DNA from: Candidatus Odinarchaeota archaeon
Lineage (GTDB): Archaea > Asgardarchaeota > Baldrarchaeia > Baldrarchaeales > DXJG01
Length of the DNA: 9,035 bases
Direction: 5' to 3'
NCBI GenBank assembly: GCA_021158895.1
Contig: JAGGSW010000049.1
Span: 1 to 9,035 of the forward strand
Positions 1-6,566 of this stretch are shown here, piece by piece. Each line of letters starts with the position of its first letter. Position 1 is the first letter of the stretch. A program made the translations under genes and the position numbers. A model generated the notes under the pieces. That model did not search any database and was not told the origin of the DNA. It saw only the letters and a program-made list of their open reading frames with translations.

Positions 1-3
1 ACT

Positions 4-14
4 AAATATATAGG
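4..14 (+). promoter_or_regulatory. possible TATA box for the beta-subunit gene
   Basis: The AT-only run AATATATA followed by GG lies about 26 nt before position 36. Transcription from there would give either an almost leaderless mRNA for the ATG at 38, or a roughly 50-nt leader for the TTG at 86. The call rests on composition and spacing alone. Confidence 0.25.
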
Positions 15-72
15 TTTGATTTTGAGACAAATTGTAAATGTCATCGTTTTCATTATTAGAATACAGATCAAG

Positions 73-78
73 GGTGAT
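73..78 (+). promoter_or_regulatory. Shine-Dalgarno GGTGAT deciding a TTG start
   Basis: GGTGAT matches the archaeal anti-SD and sits 7 nt before the TTG at 86. The cysS, regulator and thiF-like genes in this window use the same type of site. It supports 86 over the upstream ATG at 38, which has no SD. Confidence 0.45.
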
Positions 79-85
79 TCTTAAG

Positions 86-1231
86 TTGAGAGCTAAAATG
101 GTAATTGTTGGCAGTGGGATTGTGGGGTTAACTACGGCATATAATCTTGCGAAACTTGGAGAAAATGATGTGATAGTTGTAGAACAGAAATATCTTGCTT
201 ATGGTTCCAGCACTAGAAATGCTGGACATTTTAGAGTGCATTTCTGGGCCCCTGAAAACACCCGTTTTGCCATTGAGGCCCGAAAAAGACTTTTGGATTT
301 TGCCTCCAAAATCAGATGGAACGCGGAAATTGATTTAGGAGGATATTTATGGCTTCTATACAAGGAAGAACACGTCAAAGCCTATGAAAGGAGCAACAGG
401 GAAATTTGGAGCAAATTCGGTGTCAGCGGCAAAATTTTAACACGGGAAGAAATCTCTGAACTTTTCCCCTACGTTAACCTAGAAGGCGTCATTGCAGGCT
501 TTTACGGTCCACAAGATGGAAAAATTAACCCTCATGCCGTTATCTTTGGATATTATGAAGAAGCGAGGAAAATGGGGGTCAAATTCTTACCTTATACAAG
601 AGTTGAAAAAATAATAGTTGATAATAACAAGGTTCAGGGAGTTCAAACAAATAAAGGCGTCATTGAAAGCGGAAAAGTTTTAGTTGCCGCTGGAGGCTGG
701 AGCACAAAGCTTCTAAAGAGTATTGGGATAGATCTACCAATTGAAGTTGAGAGAAAGGAAATAGGTGTAACTGAACCGATAAACTATTTCATAAAACCTT
801 TCATAGTAAGTCTGAAAAGTGGTGTTTACATTGGTCAAATGGTGAGAGGAGAAGTTCTAGGAAGTATAGACTACCCGATTGTTAAAGGACTTACACCTTT
901 TAACACGACCCTTGATTGGATCCATAAATGGTCTGAAAACGCTGTTGAAGTTGTACCTCAGATTAAGCATTTAATGTTTCTAAGAACATGGTCAGGCTAT
1001 TATGTTGTAACTCCAGATCACAGTCACATTTTGGGTAGGGACCCTGAATGGCCCGAAAACCTTTATGTTGCAACAGGGTTTAGTGGACATGGTTTCATGA
1101 TGGCCCCATTTGCCGGCGAAGTTATGGCTAAAAATCTCCTATACGACGAAATAGATGAACTTATGAAACCTTACTTGCCAACAAGATTTAAAGAAGAAAA
1201 ACTAATTCACGAAACGATGGTCATAGGATAA
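86..1231 (+). CDS. FAD-dependent oxidoreductase, DAO family; beta (catalytic) subunit of a proline-dehydrogenase-like complex
   Basis: This flavoprotein probably oxidises the C-N bond of a secondary amine or amino acid and passes electrons to Fe-S partner subunits in the cytoplasm. Numbered from TTG 86 (381 aa), the N-terminal Rossmann motif GSGIVG is at residues 9-14 and the ribose-binding acidic residue E33 follows in VVEQK. A GGW turn is at 203-205, TWSGYY at 301-306 and GFSGHGFMMAP at about 331-341. The last two blocks are characteristic of the beta subunits of Thermococcales dye-linked L-proline dehydrogenase (PDH1/PdhB) and related sarcosine oxidase beta subunits, and length fits. An ATG at 38 would add 16 residues; an ATG at 98 would remove the residues before the first strand. 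The matching alpha, ferredoxin and BFD genes converge on it from the right, 47 nt away. Family assignment is secure; the substrate is inferred and could be hydroxyproline, sarcosine or an opine. Confidence 0.88.
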   Translation: MRAKMVIVGSGIVGLTTAYNLAKLGENDVIVVEQKYLAYGSSTRNAGHFRVHFWAPENTRFAIEARKRLLDFASKIRWNAEIDLGGYLWLLYKEEHVKAYERSNREIWSKFGVSGKILTREEISELFPYVNLEGVIAGFYGPQDGKINPHAVIFGYYEEARKMGVKFLPYTRVEKIIVDNNKVQGVQTNKGVIESGKVLVAAGGWSTKLLKSIGIDLPIEVERKEIGVTEPINYFIKPFIVSLKSGVYIGQMVRGEVLGSIDYPIVKGLTPFNTTLDWIHKWSENAVEVVPQIKHLMFLRTWSGYYVVTPDHSHILGRDPEWPENLYVATGFSGHGFMMAPFAGEVMAKNLLYDEIDELMKPYLPTRFKEEKLIHETMVIG

Positions 1232-1278
1232 CGTACTTAATTCACATTGCTAAGCGTAAAATTTAGAGTATTCAAGTT

Positions 1279-1578
1279 CTATCGTTTGTCTTTGTGTTTA
1301 ATTCCAGCGAAAAGAGCTACCGGGACAGGTCTTATCGGTGGACGAACTCTTGGAAGCTCTATTTCATTTACTGGTTTTCCAGTTTTCCTAGATATTATCG
1401 ACAATATAAGCCTCGTACATGTTCTGCCTTGGCAAGCTCCTGTTCCACATCTAAGTATACGTTTAATTTCCTCTAAAGTAGTATATCCCTCATCGATAAC
1501 TTTCTCAATTTCTTCTAAGGTTACGTCTTCACATCTACAAATTATGGTATTTTTCTTTCTTATTTCCTCATCATTCAT
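1279..1578 (-). CDS. BFD-like [2Fe-2S] protein, small subunit of the dehydrogenase complex (PdhX-like)
   Basis: This 99-residue protein carries the bacterioferritin-associated-ferredoxin (BFD) fold. C14 and C16 form the CxC pair, and C44 and C49 sit in CGTGACQG; together they are the usual four ligands of one [2Fe-2S] cluster. C54 is an extra conserved cysteine of this group. The proline-rich tail (RPPIRPVP, about 79-86) resembles the segment that ends the BFD part of SoxA-like alpha subunits, where this domain is often fused; here it is a separate gene. It likely relays electrons from flavin to the ferredoxin. The start ATG overlaps the stop of the ferredoxin gene as ATGA (1578-1575), with GAGG at 1587-1590 as SD, so it should be translationally coupled. 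It is the last gene of the minus-strand operon. Confidence 0.88.
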   Translation of the reverse strand: MNDEEIRKKNTIICRCEDVTLEEIEKVIDEGYTTLEEIKRILRCGTGACQGRTCTRLILSIISRKTGKPVNEIELPRVRPPIRPVPVALFAGIKHKDKR

Positions 1579-2063
1579 TCAATTTTCCTCCCAATATTCC
1601 TAACAACCATAGCTAAATCCTTCTTTACTGCAATTGTCACCACGGTCGTCTTATCTTTCATTCTCCTCACGGAAACCACTCTAGCTTTTCCTACTGGTTT
1701 ACCTTCACGATCTAATGCTTCGAATATTTCTCCCTTTTCTGGTATCGGTAAAAGTTCATAAGGAATAGTCACCAGAGCTTCTTCTTCTCTATACTTGAGA
1801 TTAACCACAAAAATGGCTAATCCCGGACAAACTGCTACACATTCCCCGCAACCCGTACATTTATCGTAATCTACCTCTGGTGGTTCGACAAGAGAAGGTT
1901 TTTTAATCGCACCGAATCTGCAAACATGAGCACACGGATTACAAGGGATCTTTTGAATACATTCAATGATCGCAACAGGGCCTTTTTCAAGTCTTTCTTT
2001 GGGAGGTAAGCGATCTTTTAAATCTTCAAGGGTTAATACTCCCGTTGCTTCATAGTTACTCAC
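1575..2063 (-). CDS. 2x[4Fe-4S] ferredoxin-type subunit of the dehydrogenase complex (PdhF-like)
   Basis: This protein of 162 residues holds two cubane cluster sites. Numbered from GTG 2063, the first is C35-x5-C41-x2-C44-x3-C48 (in IECIQKIPCNPCAHVC) and the second is C69-x2-C72-x2-C75-x3-C79-P. A cysteine-free C-terminal domain of about 80 residues follows. This matches the roughly 19-kDa gamma subunit (PdhF) of four-subunit Thermococcales proline dehydrogenases, and the alpha-F-X gene order is the same. The start is GTG 2063: GGAGGG lies 8 nt upstream and the codon overlaps the alpha-subunit TGA as GTGA. A longer frame opens with TTG at 2087 but has a poorer SD. Expected role: collecting electrons from the flavins. 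The third to last segment of the gene (1616-1634) reappears in the leader of the membrane polyferredoxin gene. Confidence 0.88.
   Translation of the reverse strand: MSNYEATGVLTLEDLKDRLPPKERLEKGPVAIIECIQKIPCNPCAHVCRFGAIKKPSLVEPPEVDYDKCTGCGECVAVCPGLAIFVVNLKYREEEALVTIPYELLPIPEKGEIFEALDREGKPVGKARVVSVRRMKDKTTVVTIAVKKDLAMVVRNIGRKIE
1616..1634 (+). repeat. 19-nt exact direct repeat, copy A (inside the ferredoxin gene)
   Basis: The plus-strand word AATCCTTCTTTACTGCAAT occurs here and again, identical, at 3806-3824. In this copy the minus strand codes for I-A-V-K-K-D near the C-terminus of the ferredoxin subunit, 38-56 nt before the BFD start codon. Confidence 0.85.
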
Positions 2064-3499
2064 TTTAATTCCCTCCACATTTTCCAAACCCTTTCCTTAC
2101 CCTTTAAAACCCTCTCACTAAACGGGCTTTTTCTTAAAGCGTTCAGATGTTCAAAGGATTCTTCTCTAAGTTTTTCAGCTCTACTTCTTTCTTTTCCAAA
2201 CTCTATTGCTACGTTTGCTCCCGCTATTCTTCCCTCCATCATTGCCGTACTTGCTTCTTCTATACCTGAAACATCACCAGCAAGATACATGCCATCGATA
2301 GTTGTTTCCAAGTCTTCATTATGTATCGCTACCGGGCCACCAAGCTCAGGTATATATGCTTTTTCGCATCCAGCCTGAAACAGAAGTTCCGAAGAGGGTG
2401 TTAATCCCACAGCTAAACATATTAAATCTACATCAATTTCCTGTTCTGTTCCTTCTACGGGTTGCCAATTTTCATCTAACTCTACAATTACTGCTCCTTC
2501 AACATAGTCTTTACCTTTAGCAGCACTAATAGTATGTCTTGTTAATATGGGGACTCCCAGCCTTCTAAGTTTAGATGCATGAACTAAATAGCCTCCAATT
2601 TTAGGCATTGCTTCAACAACCATCTTAACATTTACACCAGCTTGAACAAGTTGGTAACCAACTATTAAACCAACATTACCAGCACCAACAATTAAGGCAT
2701 CATTACCAGGCTTCACACCATAGACATTCATAAGTGTTTGGACTCCTCCGGCGCCATAAACCCCTGGCAAATCGTTATTAGGGAAAGGCAGCATGTTTTC
2801 TTGAGCACCAGTTGCAACAATTACGTTACGAGTGGTTACTTCAATGAGTTTTCGATTCTCCTGAGCAATAGCTAATACAGGTCTTTTATTCTCATAGTAC
2901 CCTATAACGCTGGCATTAAGCACCCACTTCACACTAGACTTCTTAAGCTCCCTAAGAAGAATTTTAGCGATCTCAACTCCTCTAACACCAGCATAGTTAT
3001 CCTTGGAGCCAAAAAACTTATGTGTTTGTTTTATCAACTGTCCTCCAGCTCTAGGGTTTTCATCTACAAGATACACGTCAACGCCCAAATTGGCAGCTGC
3101 AATTGCAGCTGATAAACCTGCGGGGCCTCCTCCAACAACTACAAGATCTGTGTCCAATTTTTCTTCTTCAACTTCTATCTCAGTTGTAATGGGCGGGTCT
3201 CCACGTCCTTTTTCATATTCAATTCTCATTCCATCTTTAACAAGGGTTACGCAAGTTCTAACATGTGGTATTCCATTAACACGCATAAGGCAGGAAGAAC
3301 ATTTTCCTATACCGCAGAAAAACCCTCTAGGCCTATGGTATTTAACACTCTTAGAGTATATTTTTATTCCAGAAGCATAAAGCGCCGCTGCTATAGTTTC
3401 TCCTTCATATGCATCGATTTTTTTGTCTTCGAGATAAATATGCACCTGTTTATCGCGTTTAAATTCTAATATCGGATGTTCCCATATTCTTAAGTCCAT
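2060..3499 (-). CDS. FAD/[2Fe-2S] NAD(P)-like disulfide-oxidoreductase-fold protein; alpha subunit of the dehydrogenase complex (PdhA/SoxA-N-like)
   Basis: This is the redox-hub subunit. Numbered from ATG 3499 (479 aa), an N-terminal ferredoxin-like domain has C62, C67, C70 and C83 in the plant-type pattern CGIGKCSSC...C. It is followed by an FAD-binding GGGPAG at 123-128, an ATG motif at 229-231, a second nucleotide-binding GAGNVG at 272-277 and the FAD-contacting GMYLAGD ending at 409. This order is that of PDH1 alpha, hydrogen cyanide synthase A/B-type and SoxA N-terminal halves. There is no aminomethyltransferase domain, and the BFD domain is a separate gene, so it is not a full SoxA. Relatives begin close to the EHPIL block, favouring ATG 3499 or 3511; the ATG at 3538 probably lies at or upstream of the transcription start. 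The gene heads the operon. Family is secure; the cofactor content of the second site (ATP, NAD or FMN) cannot be told. Confidence 0.88.
   Translation of the reverse strand: MDLRIWEHPILEFKRDKQVHIYLEDKKIDAYEGETIAAALYASGIKIYSKSVKYHRPRGFFCGIGKCSSCLMRVNGIPHVRTCVTLVKDGMRIEYEKGRGDPPITTEIEVEEEKLDTDLVVVGGGPAGLSAAIAAANLGVDVYLVDENPRAGGQLIKQTHKFFGSKDNYAGVRGVEIAKILLRELKKSSVKWVLNASVIGYYENKRPVLAIAQENRKLIEVTTRNVIVATGAQENMLPFPNNDLPGVYGAGGVQTLMNVYGVKPGNDALIVGAGNVGLIVGYQLVQAGVNVKMVVEAMPKIGGYLVHASKLRRLGVPILTRHTISAAKGKDYVEGAVIVELDENWQPVEGTEQEIDVDLICLAVGLTPSSELLFQAGCEKAYIPELGGPVAIHNEDLETTIDGMYLAGDVSGIEEASTAMMEGRIAGANVAIEFGKERSRAEKLREESFEHLNALRKSPFSERVLKGKERVWKMWRELK
2071..2076 (-). promoter_or_regulatory. Shine-Dalgarno GGAGGG of the ferredoxin gene
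   Basis: GGAGGG lies inside the 3' end of the alpha-subunit gene, 8 nt before GTG 2063. With the GTGA stop/start overlap it fixes the ferredoxin start at 2063 and points to translational coupling. Confidence 0.7.
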
Positions 3500-3553
3500 G
3501 GCAACTTCCATCCTAAAACTAATTGAACAAGAATACATTTAGGTTAGTACTCG

Positions 3554-3561
3554 TTTAAAGA
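3554..3561 (-). promoter_or_regulatory. possible TATA box for the alpha-ferredoxin-BFD operon
   Basis: Read on the minus strand, TCTTTAAA is centred about 27 nt before position 3531. That would put the transcription start within the first codons of the longest alpha-subunit frame and leave a 20-30 nt leader for ATG 3511 or 3499. Judged by spacing and composition only. Confidence 0.25.
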
Positions 3562-3740
3562 TTTAGTTGGCGGATTGTCTGTATCCACGAATTATTTTAC
3601 TATGATCCCGTAGATATTAATTCCTGCAAGAGCTAGTCAATGCTAAAGACAAATCACTAAGTTTTGTTTTAATCCAAATGGCATTTAGCTATTAAAAACA
3701 TGAACTTAACAGTTTCATTTATTTCAAACAAATCAGAAAT

Positions 3741-3748
3741 TTTAAATA
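3741..3748 (+). promoter_or_regulatory. possible TATA box for the membrane polyferredoxin gene
   Basis: TTTAAATA predicts a start near 3771 and a leader of about 73 nt. That leader would contain the 19-nt repeat at 3806-3824 and the SD at 3831. Prediction from sequence only. Confidence 0.3.
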
Positions 3749-3805
3749 TTAATTCACGGTAATTCTAAAAGTCTCAGTTAAGCAAATGTTATTGAATGCT
3801 GTAAT

Positions 3806-3824
3806 AATCCTTCTTTACTGCAAT
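3806..3824 (+). repeat. 19-nt exact direct repeat, copy B (leader of the membrane polyferredoxin gene)
   Basis: Identical over 19 nt to 1616-1634. It ends 6 nt before the AGGAGG ribosome binding site of the polyferredoxin gene. As RNA it would be the exact complement of the ferredoxin mRNA, because that gene is transcribed from the other strand. Confidence 0.85.
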
Positions 3825-3830
3825 AGTTTT

Positions 3831-3836
3831 AGGAGG
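3831..3836 (+). promoter_or_regulatory. Shine-Dalgarno AGGAGG for a GTG start
   Basis: A full AGGAGG lies 7 nt before GTG 3844 and supports this non-ATG codon as the start of the membrane polyferredoxin. Confidence 0.7.
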
Positions 3837-3843
3837 AACAACT

Positions 3844-4776
3844 GTGAGAAAGGGAGAGATTGCGATCAAAGCCAGCAGATATATCGTTCAAATTTTCTTC
3901 TTCGTATTATTCAACATATATCTATTTGAACTGATTCCTTATATTGGAGGTTATCTTTCTGCTCTTAAACAAATCGATTTAAGAAATTTCCCACTACCAA
4001 TAGATTTTGATTCACAATATGCAAATGTTACAAATGCCTTCACCGTTATGCAGCTTATGATTGCAACTCTCTGGTTCCCAGCCTTAACAATAGGTTTAAC
4101 CATACTAATCTCCATAATCTTTGGTCGAGCTGCATGTGGATGGCTATGTCCTTTTGGATTCGTACAAGACCTGCTCAGAGCACTTCCAATAAAGAAAATT
4201 AGAGTTTCTCAACCAGTAAACAGAGCCCTAGCAGAGATAAAATACTACGTGTTTCTTTTAACTATCATTATAGTTTCTCTCTTTGCACTAGCAAAAATCT
4301 ATGATATAAAAGACCTATTAAAAGTTCTAGGCGGTTTTGGCGAAGCACCATATACAACCTTAAGTCCATCCAGTACACTATTCGGGCTAATACCAGTAAT
4401 GATTGTTGAAAGAAAATTCATAGAATTTGGCGACCACCTATGGGAGCTATTTACATTAAATCAACTATTCTGGCTGAGAATAAGTATCTTGGTGTTCGCA
4501 ATAATTGTATCCATTTACATACCGAGAGCATGGTGCAGATGGTTTTGCCCTATTGGTGCTTTTCAAGCAATCTTCAGCAAATATAGTTTACTTGGTATTG
4601 GAAGAAAACCAGCCAGATGCCTTGGAGAAAAATGTAGACTCTGCGAAAAAGTCTGTCCAATGGCTATAAGAATTCTCGAAGAACCTTGGCAAAAAATCAG
4701 AAACAGAGAATGTATAAATTGCCTACTATGTAAAGCAGCCTGCCCAGAGGACGCTATAAAAATAGTTTTCCCATAA
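3844..4776 (+). CDS. membrane-bound polyferredoxin, NapH/YccM-like 4Fe-4S protein
   Basis: This integral membrane electron carrier has 310 residues. Hydrophobic segments lie at about 14-34, 74-95, 133-151 and 211-227, with a weaker one near 174-188. The two short membrane-edge motifs typical of the Fer4_5/NapH family are CGWLCPFG (C98, C102) and CRWFCPIG (C231, C235). The C-terminal cytoplasmic domain carries two [4Fe-4S] sites: C259-x4-C264-x2-C267-x3-C271-P and C290-x2-C293-x2-C296-x3-C300-P. The family moves electrons between the quinone pool or membrane partners and soluble redox proteins. No nap, nos or cco partner is next to it; the closest redox system is the divergently transcribed dehydrogenase, so it may connect that complex to the membrane (inference). 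GTG 3844 has a perfect SD. Confidence 0.85.
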   Translation: MRKGEIAIKASRYIVQIFFFVLFNIYLFELIPYIGGYLSALKQIDLRNFPLPIDFDSQYANVTNAFTVMQLMIATLWFPALTIGLTILISIIFGRAACGWLCPFGFVQDLLRALPIKKIRVSQPVNRALAEIKYYVFLLTIIIVSLFALAKIYDIKDLLKVLGGFGEAPYTTLSPSSTLFGLIPVMIVERKFIEFGDHLWELFTLNQLFWLRISILVFAIIVSIYIPRAWCRWFCPIGAFQAIFSKYSLLGIGRKPARCLGEKCRLCEKVCPMAIRILEEPWQKIRNRECINCLLCKAACPEDAIKIVFP

Positions 4777-4793
4777 AAATAAATAAAAGTTAA

Positions 4794-5060
4794 TTAAACA
4801 CCTACCTCGTCGGCTGCGCGCGCTCCAAAATATGTTAGATTTAGATTCACCGTTAAAACTTTAGTTTTCCTTCCTGTACTGATTGCGAATTCCAAGAATT
4901 CTGCTGGTTTGTTAAAGAAAACCTGATGGACTGCTAGGGAAAATTCTCTCAGCTGTGCAGACTGTTTATGGCCAGAAAAATCATACAGTGCCCATAAGGA
5001 TATGCGATTAAAGTGGTAACTTTTGCCGAAATCATTAAATTGCTTTACTAGTTGAATGCT
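4794..5060 (-). pseudogene. 88-codon open frame without a start codon, probable remnant of an unrecognised gene
   Basis: Between the polyferredoxin gene and cysS, the minus strand is open for 88 codons, from just after a TAG (5063-5061) to a TAA (4796-4794). It contains no ATG at all; the only TTG and GTG codons are internal and in its second half. The translation looks protein-like (LYDFSGHKQSAQLREFSLAV in the middle, GARAADEVGV at the end). The last coding stretch, 4801-4830, is unusually GC-rich (GGAGCGCGCGCAGCCGACG on the minus strand) compared with its surroundings. I do not recognise the family. The most economical reading is the 3' end of a gene whose 5' part was lost when cysS and its promoter came to lie beside it, for instance a mobile-element gene. 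A chance open frame is possible. Confidence 0.35.
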
Positions 5061-5066
5061 CTAGAA

Positions 5067-5074
5067 AGGTGATC
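5067..5074 (+). promoter_or_regulatory. Shine-Dalgarno AGGTGATC for the cysS TTG start
   Basis: Eight bases complementary to the archaeal 16S 3' end lie just before TTG 5079. The GGTG core is 7 nt from the start codon. A TTAAAT at 5035-5040 could be the TATA element, giving a leader of roughly 15 nt. Confidence 0.6.
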
Positions 5075-5078
5075 TAGG

Positions 5079-6527
5079 TTGCCACTTAAAATTTACAATA
5101 CTTTATCGAAAAACGAGGAAATATTTGAACCATTAAATCCTCCAACCGTAAAAATGTATGTATGTGGGCCAACCGTATACGATTTAAGCCATTTGGGCCA
5201 CGCCCGCACCTATATCGCTTTTGATGTTGTTAGAAGGTATTTAGAGTTTCTCGGTTACTCCGTCGTATATGTTGTAAATATTACAGACGTTGAGGATAAA
5301 ATTATTAAAAGGGCTCAAGAAAAAGGTGTTTCACCCTTTGAACTAGCTGAAGAATACACAAAAGAATACTTCAAAGACATAGAGGCTTTACAGATTAAGA
5401 AAGCTGATATCAACCCCAAAGTCACAGAGCATATTGAAGACATCATCGAGGTCGTTCAAGGATTAATAGACAAAGGTTATGCATACGTTGCAGACGGAGA
5501 CGTCTACTTTGACGTCCTAAAATTTCCCGACTACGGTAAACTCTCGCATCAATCTCTCGAAGATCTGAAAGCTGGAGCTAGAGTTGAAGTTAGCGAAAAA
5601 AAGAAACATCCCGCCGACTTTGCTCTGTGGAAAAAATCCAAGGAAGGAGAACCTTCATGGGGCAGTCCCTGGGGTCCCGGACGCCCAGGATGGCACATAG
5701 AATGTTCTGTAATGTCCATGAAATATCTAGGAGAGCAATTAGATATACATGGTGGTGGACAAGACCTCATATTTCCACACCACGAAAACGAAATTGCTCA
5801 ATCTGAAGCATACACCGGCAAGAAACCATTCGCAAAATACTGGATGCATACAGGACTAGTTATGGTTAGAGGAGAACGCATGGGCAAATCCCTCGGAAAC
5901 TTTGTTACAATTAAAGAACTACTTGAAAAATTCAACGCAGAAGCTGTAAGGCTTTTTGTTTTGTCTACTCATTATAGAAGTCCAATCGATTTTACATGGG
6001 AGAGAATCGAACAGGCAAAAAGCAGCTTAGAAAGACTCTATAACACTATTGAAAATATTGAAGTTGCGCTTAGAGAAAGCGATATAAATTACGCCTATAA
6101 GTTAAAAGATTTGGATTTAGATTTCTACCGCAATTTGATTAGCGATGAAAGAAAATTCTTCGAAGCTATGAATAACGACTTTAACACCCCCGCTGCTATA
6201 TCCGCATTGTTTGAGCTCTCCAGTCATGTGAATAACTATCTTAGAAACGCGGATAAACCAAATGGGGCATTACTCTCCAGGACATTCAACTTCTTCATGA
6301 ATATAGGTGAAATCTTTGGGCTCTTCAACAAATTTAAAGTAAAACCAGAGAAAAAAGAAGAATATGGTTTAGTTGAAAAACTGATAGCTTTAATCGTTGA
6401 TATTAGAAGCGAAGCGCGTAAAAGAAAGGATTGGGAAACTGCTGATAAAATCAGAGAAAAACTTAGAGAACTGGGTATATTCCTAGAAGATACAAAAGAG
6501 AAAACCATTTGGAAATTAAAGAGGTAA
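5079..6527 (+). CDS. cysS: cysteinyl-tRNA synthetase
   Basis: This class I aminoacyl-tRNA synthetase charges tRNA-Cys with cysteine using ATP, in the cytoplasm. At 482 residues it is of normal length. The four zinc ligands that select cysteine are all present at the E. coli-like spacing: C29 (YVCGPTVYD), C209 (HIECS), H234 and E238 (FPHHENE). The HIGH signature appears as HLGH at 38-41 and the KMSKS loop as RMGKS at 267-271. The helical anticodon-binding domain fills the C-terminal part from about 310. TTG is the start, supported by the AGGTGATC site. The gene stands alone on the plus strand and converges on a YbaK-family deacylase gene 39 nt downstream. Presence of a complete CysRS suggests that charging does not depend on the SepRS/SepCysS route. 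Confidence 0.97.
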   Translation: MPLKIYNTLSKNEEIFEPLNPPTVKMYVCGPTVYDLSHLGHARTYIAFDVVRRYLEFLGYSVVYVVNITDVEDKIIKRAQEKGVSPFELAEEYTKEYFKDIEALQIKKADINPKVTEHIEDIIEVVQGLIDKGYAYVADGDVYFDVLKFPDYGKLSHQSLEDLKAGARVEVSEKKKHPADFALWKKSKEGEPSWGSPWGPGRPGWHIECSVMSMKYLGEQLDIHGGGQDLIFPHHENEIAQSEAYTGKKPFAKYWMHTGLVMVRGERMGKSLGNFVTIKELLEKFNAEAVRLFVLSTHYRSPIDFTWERIEQAKSSLERLYNTIENIEVALRESDINYAYKLKDLDLDFYRNLISDERKFFEAMNNDFNTPAAISALFELSSHVNNYLRNADKPNGALLSRTFNFFMNIGEIFGLFNKFKVKPEKKEEYGLVEKLIALIVDIRSEARKRKDWETADKIREKLRELGIFLEDTKEKTIWKLKR

Positions 6528-6530
6528 TTT

Positions 6531-6553
6531 GACAGCTTTATTTATAAAATGTC
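6531..6553. terminator. dyad between two convergent genes, possible shared terminator
   Basis: A 23-nt near-palindrome pairs GACA with TGTC and TTTA with TAAA around a 3-nt centre, with a two-by-two internal mismatch. It fills the gap between the ends of cysS and the deacylase gene and could work on both strands. It is weak and AT-rich. Confidence 0.25.
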
Positions 6554-6566
6554 TTAAGAGCTACAT

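Larger units (their letters stand above)
3539..3843. other. divergent intergenic region between the dehydrogenase operon and the membrane polyferredoxin gene
   Basis: No coding frame of note is present. It should hold both divergent promoters: TTTAAA near 3554-3559 for the leftward operon and TTTAAATA at 3741-3748 for the rightward gene. The stretch between them, 3560-3740, is featureless AT-rich sequence in which I see no clear dyad. The right end, 3806-3824, is a 19-nt exact copy of part of the ferredoxin gene. Confidence 0.5.

Noticed and set aside
1232..1278. Possible terminator between the beta subunit and the BFD gene
   Set aside because: Only a weak CTTA/TAAG pairing is visible and there is no convincing T-run on either strand.
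1247..1603. Plus-strand open frame of 118 codons
   Set aside because: It lies antisense to the BFD-like gene, which has clear CxC and CGTGACQG motifs and a coupled start; the antisense frame shows no family signature.
3003..3380. Plus-strand open frame of 125 codons
   Set aside because: It is antisense to the [2Fe-2S]/FAD region of the alpha subunit and has no recognisable domain.
2060..3499. Assignment of the alpha subunit as a full sarcosine oxidase alpha (SoxA)
   Set aside because: The protein ends after the FAD domain; the C-terminal aminomethyltransferase-like half of SoxA is absent.
4801..4830. GC-rich patch considered as part of a tRNA or other structured RNA
   Set aside because: I could not fold a cloverleaf or find T-loop or anticodon features around it, and it fits as the coding end of the minus-strand frame.
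4887..4901. Two GAATTC words separated by CAA, looking like a short palindrome
   Set aside because: Each word is itself palindromic, and on the minus strand they encode a simple E-F-L-E-F run in the remnant frame.
6236..6508. Minus-strand open frame of 90 codons
   Set aside because: It is antisense to the C-terminal domain of cysS and is a low-complexity hydrophobic shadow.
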